DNA of 64,000 bases, from the NCBI RefSeq assembly GCF_013240295.1, contig NZ_JABETK010000002.1, positions 1,612,001 through 1,676,000 of the forward strand. The letters are read 5' to 3'. The notes under the pieces are model-generated. The model saw nothing but the letters and a program-made list of their open reading frames with translations, was not told the DNA's origin and did no database searches. The stretch comes from Neoaquamicrobium sediminum (GTDB taxonomy: Bacteria; Pseudomonadota; Alphaproteobacteria; Rhizobiales; Rhizobiaceae). Positions 7,942-15,965 of the stretch are shown piece by piece (position 1 is the first letter of the stretch; the number at the start of each line of letters is the position of its first letter). Position numbers and translations under genes: made by a program.

Positions 7942-9858
7942 ATGAAACGAGCACCCATCCTCACAGGCACAGCCTTGGCGCTGGTCATGGCCGCAGCACA
8001 GGCTCAGGCCGCGCCATCCGTGGCAGCAATGAAGGTGAGCGAGGCGCGCGCGACCGCACCGGTTGTTCTTGCCCAGGCAGACGAGCAGCTCAGCGAAGAA
8101 GAACTGCTGAAGCGTCAGCGCGAGGCCGAGGAAAAGGCAAAGGAAGAGGCGCCGGCCGCAGAAGAGCAGGCTCCCGCCGAGGAAGCAGCACCTGCGGAAG
8201 AAGCACCGCCCGCCGCGGAGGAAGCGCCTGCACCGGCCGAGGCAGCACCCGCTGAAGAGCCGGCGGCCGAACCTGCGCCTGAGCCAGAGGCAGCGCCGGA
8301 ACCCGAGGCCGCGCCAGCGCCCGATGACGAGCCCGGCCTGCAGTTCGAGCAGGATGAGGAGGCACCCGCCGAAGAGGCCGCACCGGCACCTGAGGCTGCC
8401 CCTGCACCCGCCGAAGAAGAGCCGGCCATGGAAGAAGAAGCTCCGGCCGCAGACGAGCAGCCCGAGGAAGCTCCGGCCGCAGAGGAAGCACCCGCTCCGG
8501 AAGCCGATGAGCCCGCTCCGACGCCCGAGCCAGCGCCTGCGCAGGAGCCAGCAGCCGAGGAGGAAGCTCCTCAGGCTGATGAGCCCGGTCTCCAGTTCGA
8601 GGAGGAGCAGGCCCCGGCTGACGAACCGCAGCCGATCCCGTCCGGCGAGGGCGAACCCGTCCCGACCGACAAGCCACAGCCCATCCCTTCCGGTGAAGGC
8701 GAGGCTGATCCGGCCGATGAGCCGCAGCCTGTCCCGTCTGGCGAGGGTGCGCCTGACGAGGAGGCGACCGGCGAGGAAGCCCCGATCCTCGACAGCCAGA
8801 AGGAAGGTGATGCCGCGCAGCAGCAGCCGGAAGGCGAAGGCGAAACGGAAGAGCAGGGCTTGACCTTCGAGGAAGAAGCCGGGCCTCCGCCCGCGTCGGA
8901 TGCCGAAGCGCAGAAGCTTGAGGAACCTGTCGAAGTTGAGTCGCTTCGCGCCGAGGAAGGACGTCGCATCGAACGTCGTGACCGCCGCGAGCGCCGCGAA
9001 GGTACCGACGTGCTGCGCGAGATCGGCGACCGCTTCGTCATCCAGCTCAACAACCAAGTCGTGGTGCAGAGCGACGACCGGGAGCGCATGAGCCGCGACG
9101 CCGATGAGGTCTACTACGAGGAGCTGCCGCGGGGCCGTGTCCGTGAGACGATTGTGCGCCCCAACGGCGTGCAGGTCGTGACGGTGCGCGATCGCTATGG
9201 CGACGTGGTCCGCCGTTCGCGCTTCATGCCCGACGGTCAGGAATACGTGCTGGTCTACACCGATCGCCGCGACCGCGAGGAACGCCGCGAATGGCGGGAC
9301 CCGGCTCGCGACCTGCCGCCGCTGCGCCTCACCATCCCGCGCGACGAGTACATTCTCGACGCCCGCCGCGTGCAGAACGAGGACGCCTACTACCAGTTCC
9401 TCGACCAGCCGCCGGTCGAGCCGGTGCGTCGCCTCTACACCGTCGATGAGGTGAAGTATTCGGCCCGCGTTCGCGACAGTGTGCGCCGCGTCGACCTCGA
9501 CACCATCACCTTCGAGTTCGGCTCCGCATCGATCTCCGAGAGCGAGATTCCGCGCCTCGAAGGTGTGGCAACCGCGATGGAGCGCCTGCTGGAGGAAAAT
9601 CCGGCGGAAACCTTCCTGATCGAAGGCCATACGGATGCTGTCGGTTCCGACGAGGCGAATCTGGCCCTGTCAGACCAGCGTGCGGAATCCGTTGCGATCG
9701 CACTGACCAACGTGTTCGCAATTCCGCCCGAAAATCTGGTTACACAGGGCTATGGCGAGACCTATCTGAAGGTGGATACGGCAGAGCCTGCGCGTGAAAA
9801 CCGCCGCGTTGCCATACGCCGCATCACGCCTCTCGTCTCGCCGGTGGCGAGCCGCTAG
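7942..9858 (+). CDS. OmpA-family outer membrane protein with Ala/Pro/Glu-rich repeats
   Basis: The 638-residue product has four parts: a signal peptide (residues 1-24 or so); a long Ala/Pro/Glu-rich region (about 50-320), probably extended; an Arg-rich region (about 335-550) with RRIERRDRRERREG; and a C-terminal OmpA-like domain from about 515 that binds peptidoglycan (FEFGSASISESEIPRL, LIEGHTDAVGSDEANLALS). Within the low-complexity part, three near-identical 16-residue units (DEPQPIPSGEGE type) occupy residues 225-272, and a DEPGLQFE motif occurs twice. It likely spans the periplasm and anchors the envelope to the wall. An AGGAG site precedes the ATG. Confidence 0.9.
   Translation: MKRAPILTGTALALVMAAAQAQAAPSVAAMKVSEARATAPVVLAQADEQLSEEELLKRQREAEEKAKEEAPAAEEQAPAEEAAPAEEAPPAAEEAPAPAEAAPAEEPAAEPAPEPEAAPEPEAAPAPDDEPGLQFEQDEEAPAEEAAPAPEAAPAPAEEEPAMEEEAPAADEQPEEAPAAEEAPAPEADEPAPTPEPAPAQEPAAEEEAPQADEPGLQFEEEQAPADEPQPIPSGEGEPVPTDKPQPIPSGEGEADPADEPQPVPSGEGAPDEEATGEEAPILDSQKEGDAAQQQPEGEGETEEQGLTFEEEAGPPPASDAEAQKLEEPVEVESLRAEEGRRIERRDRRERREGTDVLREIGDRFVIQLNNQVVVQSDDRERMSRDADEVYYEELPRGRVRETIVRPNGVQVVTVRDRYGDVVRRSRFMPDGQEYVLVYTDRRDREERREWRDPARDLPPLRLTIPRDEYILDARRVQNEDAYYQFLDQPPVEPVRRLYTVDEVKYSARVRDSVRRVDLDTITFEFGSASISESEIPRLEGVATAMERLLEENPAETFLIEGHTDAVGSDEANLALSDQRAESVAIALTNVFAIPPENLVTQGYGETYLKVDTAEPARENRRVAIRRITPLVSPVASR
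8614..8757 (+). repeat. Three tandem 48-bp coding repeats
   Basis: Three consecutive 48-bp units (8614-8661, 8662-8709, 8710-8757) each encode a P-x-D-x-P-Q-P-x-P-S-G-E-G-like segment of the OmpA-family protein. The nucleotide copies have diverged mainly at third positions, so the duplication is not recent. Confidence 0.85.
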
Positions 9859-9895
9859 TTCCCTGCCCCGTTCCCGCCAGACGGGAATGATGGCG

Positions 9896-9932
9896 AAAGC
9901 CCGGCCGGATCCCCCTCCCCGGCCGGGCTTTT
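9896..9932 (+). terminator. Intrinsic terminator after the OmpA-family gene
   Basis: A 13-bp arm (AAAGCCCGGCCGG) pairs with CCGGCCGGGCTTT across a ten-base loop and is followed by T residues. It lies 37 bases after the stop. The A-run on the other side could make it work in both directions, although no convergent gene ends here. Confidence 0.85.
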
Positions 9933-10007
9933 CATTTGGGCGTTGAACTTTCGTCCCGGTGACGAACGCATCGCGCGGTGCGACAGTGTGGCGGAGGGAG
10001 GAAACCG

Positions 10008-12131
10008 ATGAAGCCCATCAGCGGAGCCATGCCGCTTGCCGCACTCGAGGCGGTTGCCATCGACACGGAGACGACCGGCCTCGACACGGCGCGGGCACGC
10101 ATCATTCAACTCGCCGGCATCGGCATCGAACTGGGCCGGGTCAATCCAGACGAAGCTTTCGAGACACTGATCGACCCGGGCGAGCCTATCCCCGAAGCAT
10201 CGAGCGAAATCCACGGCATTCGCGACGGCGATGTCCGGGACGCTCCCTCCTTCGCCGAGGCGTTTGCCGCCTTCTCCGCGTTCCGCGCCGGTCGGGTGCT
10301 CGTCGGTCATTCGATGGGCTTCGACCTGGCTGTTCTGCAGGGCGAGGCCATGCGCGCGGGCCTGCCGTGGGCGAAGCCTCGCTCGCTCTGCGTACGCCTG
10401 CTGGGTGTGGTCGCAAACCCCCGCCTTCATGACCAATCGCTGGATACGCTGGCAAGCTGGCTCGGCATTTCCATTTCCGGCCGGCACAGCGCAAAGGGCG
10501 ATGCGCGCGCCGCCGCCGAGATTTTCGTCGCATTGCTGCCTCACCTCGCCGAACGCCACGTGCGAACGCTCGCCGAAGCGGAACGCGCCTGCCTGGGCCT
10601 GTCCACCCGGCTTGAAGACGGTCACCGTGCCGGCTGGGTCGAACCGGTTTCCCACCCGGACCTGTCCGCCTCCACCGGCGCGATCGACCCCTATGCCTAC
10701 AGCCACCGCGTCGACGACCTGATGGCCAGTCCGGTCGTGGCGATCGCGGAAAACGCCACGGCGAAAGACGCCGTCGACCTGATGGCCGAACGCCGCATCA
10801 GCTCGATCTTCGTGTCGGCCGACGGCACGCCAAACGGTCCGCTCTCCGCCTACGGCATCGTCACCGAGCGCGACGTGATGCGCCGCATCGCGGCCCATGG
10901 TGCGCAGGCGCTGGACATGTCGGCCGGCGAGATCGCCTCGCGTCCACTCGCTAGCATCGCCGCCGAAGCCTTTGTCTATCGCGCCGTCGCCCGCATGGAG
11001 CGGCTGCACATCCGTCACCTGGCGGTGCGCGACGAAAGCGACACGCTCGTCGGCGTCATTTCCGCGCGCGACCTCCTGCGTCTACGCGCCGGCGCGGCGA
11101 TCAGCCTCGACGATGCCATCGGTTCGGCCAGCAGCGCCGAGGCCATGGCACAGGCCTGGGCGACCCTGCCGGCGGTCGCCCTCAGTCTCGGTGCCGAGGA
11201 GCTCGACGCCCGCATCATCGCCGGCGTCGTCAGCGAGGAGGTGCGCGTGATGACCCGCCGCGCCGCCGAACTCGCCGAGGCCGCGATGCAGGAGGCCGGC
11301 CACGGTTCTCCGCCATGCCCCTACGCGCTTCTGGTGCTGGGTTCCGGCGGGCGCGGCGAAAGCCTGCTCGCGCCCGATCAGGACAACGCCATCGTCTTTG
11401 CCGAAGGCGCTCCGGGCAGCGAAGCCTGCCGCTGGTTCGCCCAACTCGGCAGCCACGTCTCGGACATCCTCGACACGGCCGGCATCCCCTACTGCACCGG
11501 CGGCGTCATGGCCAGAAACGAAGCCTGGCGCGGCTCGCGGGAAACCTGGCAGGCCCGCATCGCCGAATGGGTGGGGCGGTCGAGCGGCGCGGACCTGCTC
11601 AACGTCGACATCTTCTTCGACCAGCGCCCGGTCCACGGCGACCTGTCGCTCGGCGCGCGGATGTTCGATAGCGCTTTCGATGCGGCCGCCAACCAGCCGG
11701 TTTTCGCCAAGCTGATGGGCGAAAAGCTGTTTTCCGCCTCGAACCCGTTCACACTGCTTGGAAATATCCGGACCGATGAGGGCCGCATCGATCTCAAGCT
11801 GCACGGCCTGTTCCCGATCGTCGCTGCCGCCCGCGTCCTGGCAATCCGCCATGACATCCGCCGCCGTTCTACCCGCCAAAGGCTAGAAGGCCTTGCCGAA
11901 CGCGGCCTCGGCAATGTCGGCGAGATCGCAAGGCTGCTCGAGGCGCATCGCCTGTTCATGACACTGATGCTGGAGCAGCAAAGCCGCGACCTCGAAGCCG
12001 GCATACCGGTCTCCAACAAGGTCGAGATAGCAACGCTTCCCACGCCCGTCCGCTCAGACCTCAAGGCAGCACTCAAGGCCACGCAGCTCGTGCCGGATTT
12101 CGTGCAGGGGCTGATGTTTCGATCTAGCTGA
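10008..12131 (+). CDS. DEDDh 3'-5' exonuclease - CBS pair - DUF294 nucleotidyltransferase-like fusion
   Basis: The 707-residue protein joins three modules. Residues about 14-175 form a DnaQ-like exonuclease with all five catalytic positions present: D19 and E21 (AIDTETTG), D106 (HSMGFDLA), H160 and D165 (GRHSAKGDARAA). Residues about 235-365 are two CBS motifs (DDLMASPVVAIAENATAKDA; VRDESDTLVGVISARDLLR) that usually bind adenine nucleotides. From about 385 follows the DUF294 nucleotidyltransferase-like domain with GSGGRGE (445-451) and D457-x-D459, then a helical C-terminal DUF294 domain. In many bacteria the exonuclease and the CBS/DUF294 protein are separate neighbouring genes. It may link nucleotide sensing to nucleic-acid or nucleotide processing; the substrate is unknown. 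Confidence 0.88.
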   Translation: MKPISGAMPLAALEAVAIDTETTGLDTARARIIQLAGIGIELGRVNPDEAFETLIDPGEPIPEASSEIHGIRDGDVRDAPSFAEAFAAFSAFRAGRVLVGHSMGFDLAVLQGEAMRAGLPWAKPRSLCVRLLGVVANPRLHDQSLDTLASWLGISISGRHSAKGDARAAAEIFVALLPHLAERHVRTLAEAERACLGLSTRLEDGHRAGWVEPVSHPDLSASTGAIDPYAYSHRVDDLMASPVVAIAENATAKDAVDLMAERRISSIFVSADGTPNGPLSAYGIVTERDVMRRIAAHGAQALDMSAGEIASRPLASIAAEAFVYRAVARMERLHIRHLAVRDESDTLVGVISARDLLRLRAGAAISLDDAIGSASSAEAMAQAWATLPAVALSLGAEELDARIIAGVVSEEVRVMTRRAAELAEAAMQEAGHGSPPCPYALLVLGSGGRGESLLAPDQDNAIVFAEGAPGSEACRWFAQLGSHVSDILDTAGIPYCTGGVMARNEAWRGSRETWQARIAEWVGRSSGADLLNVDIFFDQRPVHGDLSLGARMFDSAFDAAANQPVFAKLMGEKLFSASNPFTLLGNIRTDEGRIDLKLHGLFPIVAAARVLAIRHDIRRRSTRQRLEGLAERGLGNVGEIARLLEAHRLFMTLMLEQQSRDLEAGIPVSNKVEIATLPTPVRSDLKAALKATQLVPDFVQGLMFRSS

Positions 12132-12993
12132 ACGTCCCCGCCAACTTCGTACCTGTCCGTGCCAGCACCTCGTCCGGCACGAAGAAGTCGGCCGCGAGCG
12201 GGCCTGTGGCGCCCGGCGCATAGGCGGAGAAGTCGGTCATGCCCTCCGCGCGCAGCACCTCCTCGTCGATGAAGAAGTTGCCTGTCGCCTCGCGCGACGG
12301 TCGCGTCAGGATGGCGTGGGCTGCATCCGCCATGATTTGCGGCGAGCGGCTCATCGCCGCCACCGCCTCGCCGCCGAGCAGGTTGCGCACGGCGGCCGTG
12401 TCGATGGCCGTCAGCGGCCACAGCGAATTGACGGCGATGCCGTCGCCGGCGAACTCGGCGCTCATGCCCAGCGTACACATCGACATGCCGAACTTCGCCA
12501 TCGTGTAGGCGACGTGGTTCTTGAACCACTTTGCCGCCATGTCGAGCGGCGGCGCCAGATTCAGAATGTGAGGATTATCCGACAACTTCAGGTGCGGAAT
12601 ACACATTTTGGAGACGAGAAACGTCCCGCGCGTATTGATCTGGTGCATCAGATCGAAGCGCTTCATGTCGGTCTGCAACGTGCCGGTAAGCTGGATCGCG
12701 CTGGCATTGTTGACGCAGATGTCGATACCGCCGAAGGCCTCGACCGTCTTCTTCACCGCGGCTGAAACCTGTTCCTCGTCGCGAATGTCGCACAGAACCG
12801 GCAGCCCACGGCCGCCTGCGGCCTCGATCTCCTCCACCGCCGAATAGATGGTACCCGGCAGTTTCGGGTGCGGCTCGGCCGTCTTGGCAGCGATCGTCAC
12901 GTTGGCGCCGTCGCGCGCGGCCCTGAGCGCGATCGCAAGCCCGATCCCGCGCGACCCGCCCGAGATGAACAGCGTCTTTCCCTTGAGCGACAT
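12124..12993 (-). CDS. HSDL2-like short-chain dehydrogenase/reductase
   Basis: The 289-residue protein has an N-terminal Rossmann motif (FISGGSRGIGLAIALRAA), the NNAS motif and the YxxxK catalytic pair in AYTMAKFGMSM. The sequence around HILNLAPPLD and LWPLTAIDTAAVRNL resembles the HSDL2-type SDRs, which are linked to lipid metabolism. The position that often holds the catalytic Ser is Ala here (LNLAPP). Its last eight bases overlap the convergent fusion gene. The substrate is unknown. Confidence 0.9.
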   Translation of the reverse strand: MSLKGKTLFISGGSRGIGLAIALRAARDGANVTIAAKTAEPHPKLPGTIYSAVEEIEAAGGRGLPVLCDIRDEEQVSAAVKKTVEAFGGIDICVNNASAIQLTGTLQTDMKRFDLMHQINTRGTFLVSKMCIPHLKLSDNPHILNLAPPLDMAAKWFKNHVAYTMAKFGMSMCTLGMSAEFAGDGIAVNSLWPLTAIDTAAVRNLLGGEAVAAMSRSPQIMADAAHAILTRPSREATGNFFIDEEVLRAEGMTDFSAYAPGATGPLAADFFVPDEVLARTGTKLAGTFS

Positions 12994-13019
12994 GAAATCC
13001 TCCTCTCGGCCCGGCGGGT

Positions 13020-13208
13020 CTATTCGGGCAATATCAGTTCCGTACGTGTCCGGCTGGAGCGCGTTTCGACGCCCTGCGTCCCGACGCTGGCGCTCGCCGA
13101 AGACGTTTGGACCGTCGTTCCGCTCACGCGTGCCGTCGCCGCGCCGCCATAGACCGTGCAGCCCGAAACGGCGGCCATCAGCGCTGCCAGAACGGCATAT
13201 CGCAGCAT
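13020..13208 (-). CDS. Small lipoprotein
   Basis: This 62-residue product has a classical lipoprotein signal: MLRYAVLAALMAAVSGC, with the lipobox VSGC at residues 14-17. The mature part is Ser/Thr-rich with no recognised domain. The ATG at 13208 lies two bases beyond the stop of the HlyU-family gene (which ends at 13210), so the two are probably translated together. The protein is probably attached to the outer membrane. Function unknown. Confidence 0.7.
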   Translation of the reverse strand: MLRYAVLAALMAAVSGCTVYGGAATARVSGTTVQTSSASASVGTQGVETRSSRTRTELILPE

Positions 13209-13209
13209 C

Positions 13210-13496
13210 TCATCCAAAGATCTTGTCGCCCTGCTCGTCGATGACCTGCCTTGCCTTGCGCAAGGTCACGTCTATCGCATCCTGCTTCGCAGCAAACCGG
13301 TCTGCGCGGATGAAGCGATGCTCCTTCACCTCGCCTCCGATCTCCTTGCTGATGACCCCGCAGGTCTGGTACTGGCCGCCCTCGGTGAAGGGCGTGGCGC
13401 GAATGGTGAAGCCGTTATGCTCCACGGGTTCGCCTGCGGCTTCCTCTGCCGCCTCGCCACCACTACCACACCGAAAAGCTTCTTCCAGAACGACAT
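13210..13496 (-). CDS. HlyU-family protein with apparent frameshift
   Basis: HlyU-type proteins are about 90-residue, mainly alphaproteobacterial relatives of the Vibrio hemolysin activator. The conserved body is open from about 13462 to 13210 (EHNGFTIRATPFTEGG, HRFIRADRF). The usual N-terminus (MSFWKKLFG) is present in another frame, starting at the ATG at 13496 with a GGGAG site. The frames meet in a GT-rich stretch at 13463-13473, where one lost base would explain the break. A GTG at 13425 is the only usual start in the downstream frame and would give a truncated 71-residue protein. I infer a consensus error, not a true short gene. Confidence 0.75.
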
Positions 13497-13587
13497 CGCA
13501 GAATTCTCCCGTCAGGCCGCGCGAACGGCATGGCCGCTACCGACTGCCTTATCTATAACGGCAGCGGCGCGCCAAGGGAAACCGCCA

Positions 13588-14007
13588 TCATGCGCTCAGA
13601 TGCATCACAATCTCGCGCCGATACGGCCGCTCGCGGTGCTCGAACAGGTAGATGCCCTGCCATGTACCCAGCGCCGGCAGCCCCTCCACCACCGGTATCG
13701 ACAACGAAACCGCCGTCAGAGCCGCCTTGATGTGTGCCGGCATGTCGTCCGGCCCCTCCGTCGTATGAACCACCCAGCCCATGGAAGGGTCGTCGGCGGA
13801 CGGCACCAGCCGACGGAAGAAGGCGTCAAGGTCGCGCCGCACATCCGGGTCGGCGTTTTCCTGAATCAGCAGCGAGCAGGAGGTATGCCGCACGAACAGC
13901 GTCAGCAGGCCGGTATCCACCCGCGCCTCGCGAACGAAGGCGAGCGCTTCTTCGGTGATCTCGTAAAGGCCGGGGCCGGTGGTGGCGACTGTGATCCGGG
14001 TCTGCAT
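13588..14007 (-). CDS. YjbQ/secondary thiamine-phosphate synthase family protein
   Basis: The 139-residue protein matches the YjbQ (UPF0047) family: GLYEITEEALAFVRE, then FVRHTSCSLLIQENADP, which contributes metal-binding His, and GTWQGIYLFEHRERP near the end. Some members show weak thiamine-phosphate synthase activity, but the physiological role is not settled. The ATG at 14007 fits the family N-terminus; a GTG at 14019 overlapping the upstream gene is an alternative. It follows the GyrI-like gene closely and is probably in the same transcript. Confidence 0.9.
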   Translation of the reverse strand: MQTRITVATTGPGLYEITEEALAFVREARVDTGLLTLFVRHTSCSLLIQENADPDVRRDLDAFFRRLVPSADDPSMGWVVHTTEGPDDMPAHIKAALTAVSLSIPVVEGLPALGTWQGIYLFEHRERPYRREIVMHLSA

Positions 14008-14015
14008 GGTGTGCC

Positions 14016-14636
14016 TCACAAGCGCCGTACCGGCTGGCGCAGCACGGTCTTGAGCTTTTCCGGCGCCGTCTTGCGCGGGTCGGAAATGTAGATTTCGTGA
14101 TGGTGCCCGGTCTCGGCCAGCCCGTTCTCCGGCAGGAATTCCTCGTGCAGGCGGCGCAGTATCGGCCCCTCGTCGTCATAGGAGCCGACATGCATGACCT
14201 GTACGCTCAGCCCCTCATCGTAAGCCTCCAGCCGCAGCGTCTCCGGCGGCGCGCCGAACTTCGCCTTTGCCTTGTCCACCGCCGCCTCGAACATGGCTTG
14301 CGTGATCCACTCCGGCTGCATGATCATCATCGTCCACGACCACGCATCCTTGTCGCGGGTCAGGAAGGTCGACGTGTCCTGCGCCCACCATAATCCCTCG
14401 AGCGGCATCACCGCATAGTCGCGGGCCAATTCCTTCTTCGACATAAACTTCAGCGGATAGCTGACCGAATAGAGCCATTCGACCGCGCGCTTGTAGGCTG
14501 GCGCGGTATTGGGGTCGCCATGCCCGTCGACCTTGACGAACTGCATCTGCGGCACGTCGACCACCGTAAAGCGCCCTGTTGGCGGCTGCCACAGAGCCTT
14601 CATCGTCTTCTTGAAATCAACCTTGTCCACCGGCAC
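14016..14636 (-). CDS. GyrI-like small-molecule-binding domain protein
   Basis: This 206-residue protein carries a GyrI-like (SHS2-type) ligand-binding domain, seen in FVKVDGHGDPNTAPAYKRA, in YAVMPLEGLWWAQ and near the C-terminus in VQVMHVGSYDDEGPI with HHHEIYISDPRK. Such domains bind small hydrophobic or cationic ligands, and stand-alone versions may act in hydrolysis or detoxification. The likely start is GTG at 14636. It lies directly upstream of yjbQ with stop and start nearly overlapping, indicating an operon. Confidence 0.85.
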   Translation of the reverse strand: MPVDKVDFKKTMKALWQPPTGRFTVVDVPQMQFVKVDGHGDPNTAPAYKRAVEWLYSVSYPLKFMSKKELARDYAVMPLEGLWWAQDTSTFLTRDKDAWSWTMMIMQPEWITQAMFEAAVDKAKAKFGAPPETLRLEAYDEGLSVQVMHVGSYDDEGPILRRLHEEFLPENGLAETGHHHEIYISDPRKTAPEKLKTVLRQPVRRL

Positions 14637-14799
14637 CGCCTCGGCTTTTCCCGAGGCCAGTCAACCAGCGGCGGGGCACTGGCGCAAGTCGGCCAGACCC
14701 CGCAACAAGATCATCCTGACAACACCGTTTCTGCAATCTCCTCGCTGGACGAGATAGGTCCAACGTGATCGGCCTGCGCGCCGTTAAGGTTGGCAATGC

Positions 14800-15888
14800 C
14801 TACTTCGGCATCGCTCCGGTATAGATCGCGGTCGGCCTCAGCAACCTGCCCGTGCGCTGCTGTTCGATGGCGTGCGCCGTCCAGCCCGCGCTGCGGCCCA
14901 CCGCGAACACCGGCGTGAAAGCGCGCCGCGGAATGCCCAGAGCGTCGAGAAGGATCGCCGTATAGAACTCGACATTGGTGTCGAGCCGGCGGTCCGGCTT
15001 GGCGATCTCCAGTGCCCGGCGTGCATAGGCCTCCACCTCGGCCGCGAAACCAAGGTCGGTTCCGCGCCCGCCAAGGCGCTCCACAGCCTGCTTCAGCACA
15101 TCGGCCCGGGGGTCGCGCACCTTGTAGATACGATGGCCGAAGCCCATCAGCCGCTCGCCGCGCGCAAGGGCGGCATCGATCCATTCGCCGATCCGATCGG
15201 ACGTTGCGATGGTATCGAGCATGTCGAGCACCGGTTCGGGAGCCCCGCCGTGCAGCGGCCCCGTCAGCGCGCAGTAGCCGGCCAGCACCGACATCGCGAG
15301 GTCGGCCTGCGTGGAAGCGACCACCCGCGCGGCGAAGGTGGAGGCGTTCATGCCATGGTCGGCCACCGTCACCAGATAGGCATCGAGCGCCTTCGCCTCG
15401 TCGTCCGACGCAACCTCGCCCCGCATCATCCGCAGAAGGTCCGCCGCGTGTCCCATCGACGGCTCAGGCTCGACCGGTGCCTCGCCCTGCGCCTGGCGCA
15501 CGAGGCATGCGGCAATCACCGGCATCGCGCCGACGATGGCTGCCTCCAGCGGCACGCCGTCGGCCGGTGAAATTCCCGCGACGCCGATGCGAAACGCCTC
15601 GATCGTCGGCACGCCATCGGTCACCGGCAGGACCGTTTTCATCCGTGCAAAGGCGGCAACCCTGGCCTCGCCCAGCCAGCGCCGCACGTCCGTCTCATCC
15701 ACGGGCTTGGCCGAAGCAGCGCCCCACAGCCGCGCGACAAGACCTTCGAAGTCTGTCCGCTCGGCGAGGTCGCCGATACGCGTGCCGGCAACGATCAGCT
15801 CGCCGTGCTCGCCATCGACATGGGAAAGTGCGGTCACTGCCGCCGCAACCCCGTCGAGTCCTGCTGCCGATTTGGTGTGAATGGTCAT
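14800..15888 (-). CDS. Citrate synthase/methylcitrate synthase paralogue
   Basis: The 362-residue protein is a citrate-synthase-family enzyme that would condense an acyl-CoA with an oxo-acid such as oxaloacetate. Catalytic His213 (GPLHGGAPEP) and His252 (GFGHRIYKVRDPRAD) are present. The position of the catalytic Asp (NVDFY in most enzymes) is Glu307 here (NVEFY), a conservative change also known in related paralogues. The ATG at 15888 follows a GGAGACAG site. It is divergent from a second, DNA-binding citrate synthase across a palindrome-rich gap. It is probably not the main TCA-cycle gltA, because it is short and has this paired layout. Confidence 0.9.
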   Translation of the reverse strand: MTIHTKSAAGLDGVAAAVTALSHVDGEHGELIVAGTRIGDLAERTDFEGLVARLWGAASAKPVDETDVRRWLGEARVAAFARMKTVLPVTDGVPTIEAFRIGVAGISPADGVPLEAAIVGAMPVIAACLVRQAQGEAPVEPEPSMGHAADLLRMMRGEVASDDEAKALDAYLVTVADHGMNASTFAARVVASTQADLAMSVLAGYCALTGPLHGGAPEPVLDMLDTIATSDRIGEWIDAALARGERLMGFGHRIYKVRDPRADVLKQAVERLGGRGTDLGFAAEVEAYARRALEIAKPDRRLDTNVEFYTAILLDALGIPRRAFTPVFAVGRSAGWTAHAIEQQRTGRLLRPTAIYTGAMPK

Positions 15889-15934
15889 CGATCTGTCTCC
15901 TGCTGCATTGCAACAAGGTGATGCCCCTTTCATC

Positions 15935-15965
15935 ATTGATCAATATTGATTAGCTTGATCAATAT
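15935..15965. promoter_or_regulatory. Candidate operator: repeated TTGATCAA palindromes between two citrate synthase genes
   Basis: Two copies of an 11-base core (TTGATCAATAT) lie at 15936-15946 and 15955-15965, 19 bases apart. Each contains the perfect palindrome TTGATCAA. The second runs into the start codon of the HTH-citrate synthase at 15964. Their position, and the fact that one flanking product carries a DNA-binding domain, make them a good candidate for autoregulation. Confidence 0.6.

Noticed and set aside
7804..9630. A 608-codon open frame antisense to the OmpA-family gene
   Set aside because: It is the complement of the Ala/Pro/Glu-rich repeats (reads as Leu/Arg/Gly-rich low complexity) and has no start site or domain.
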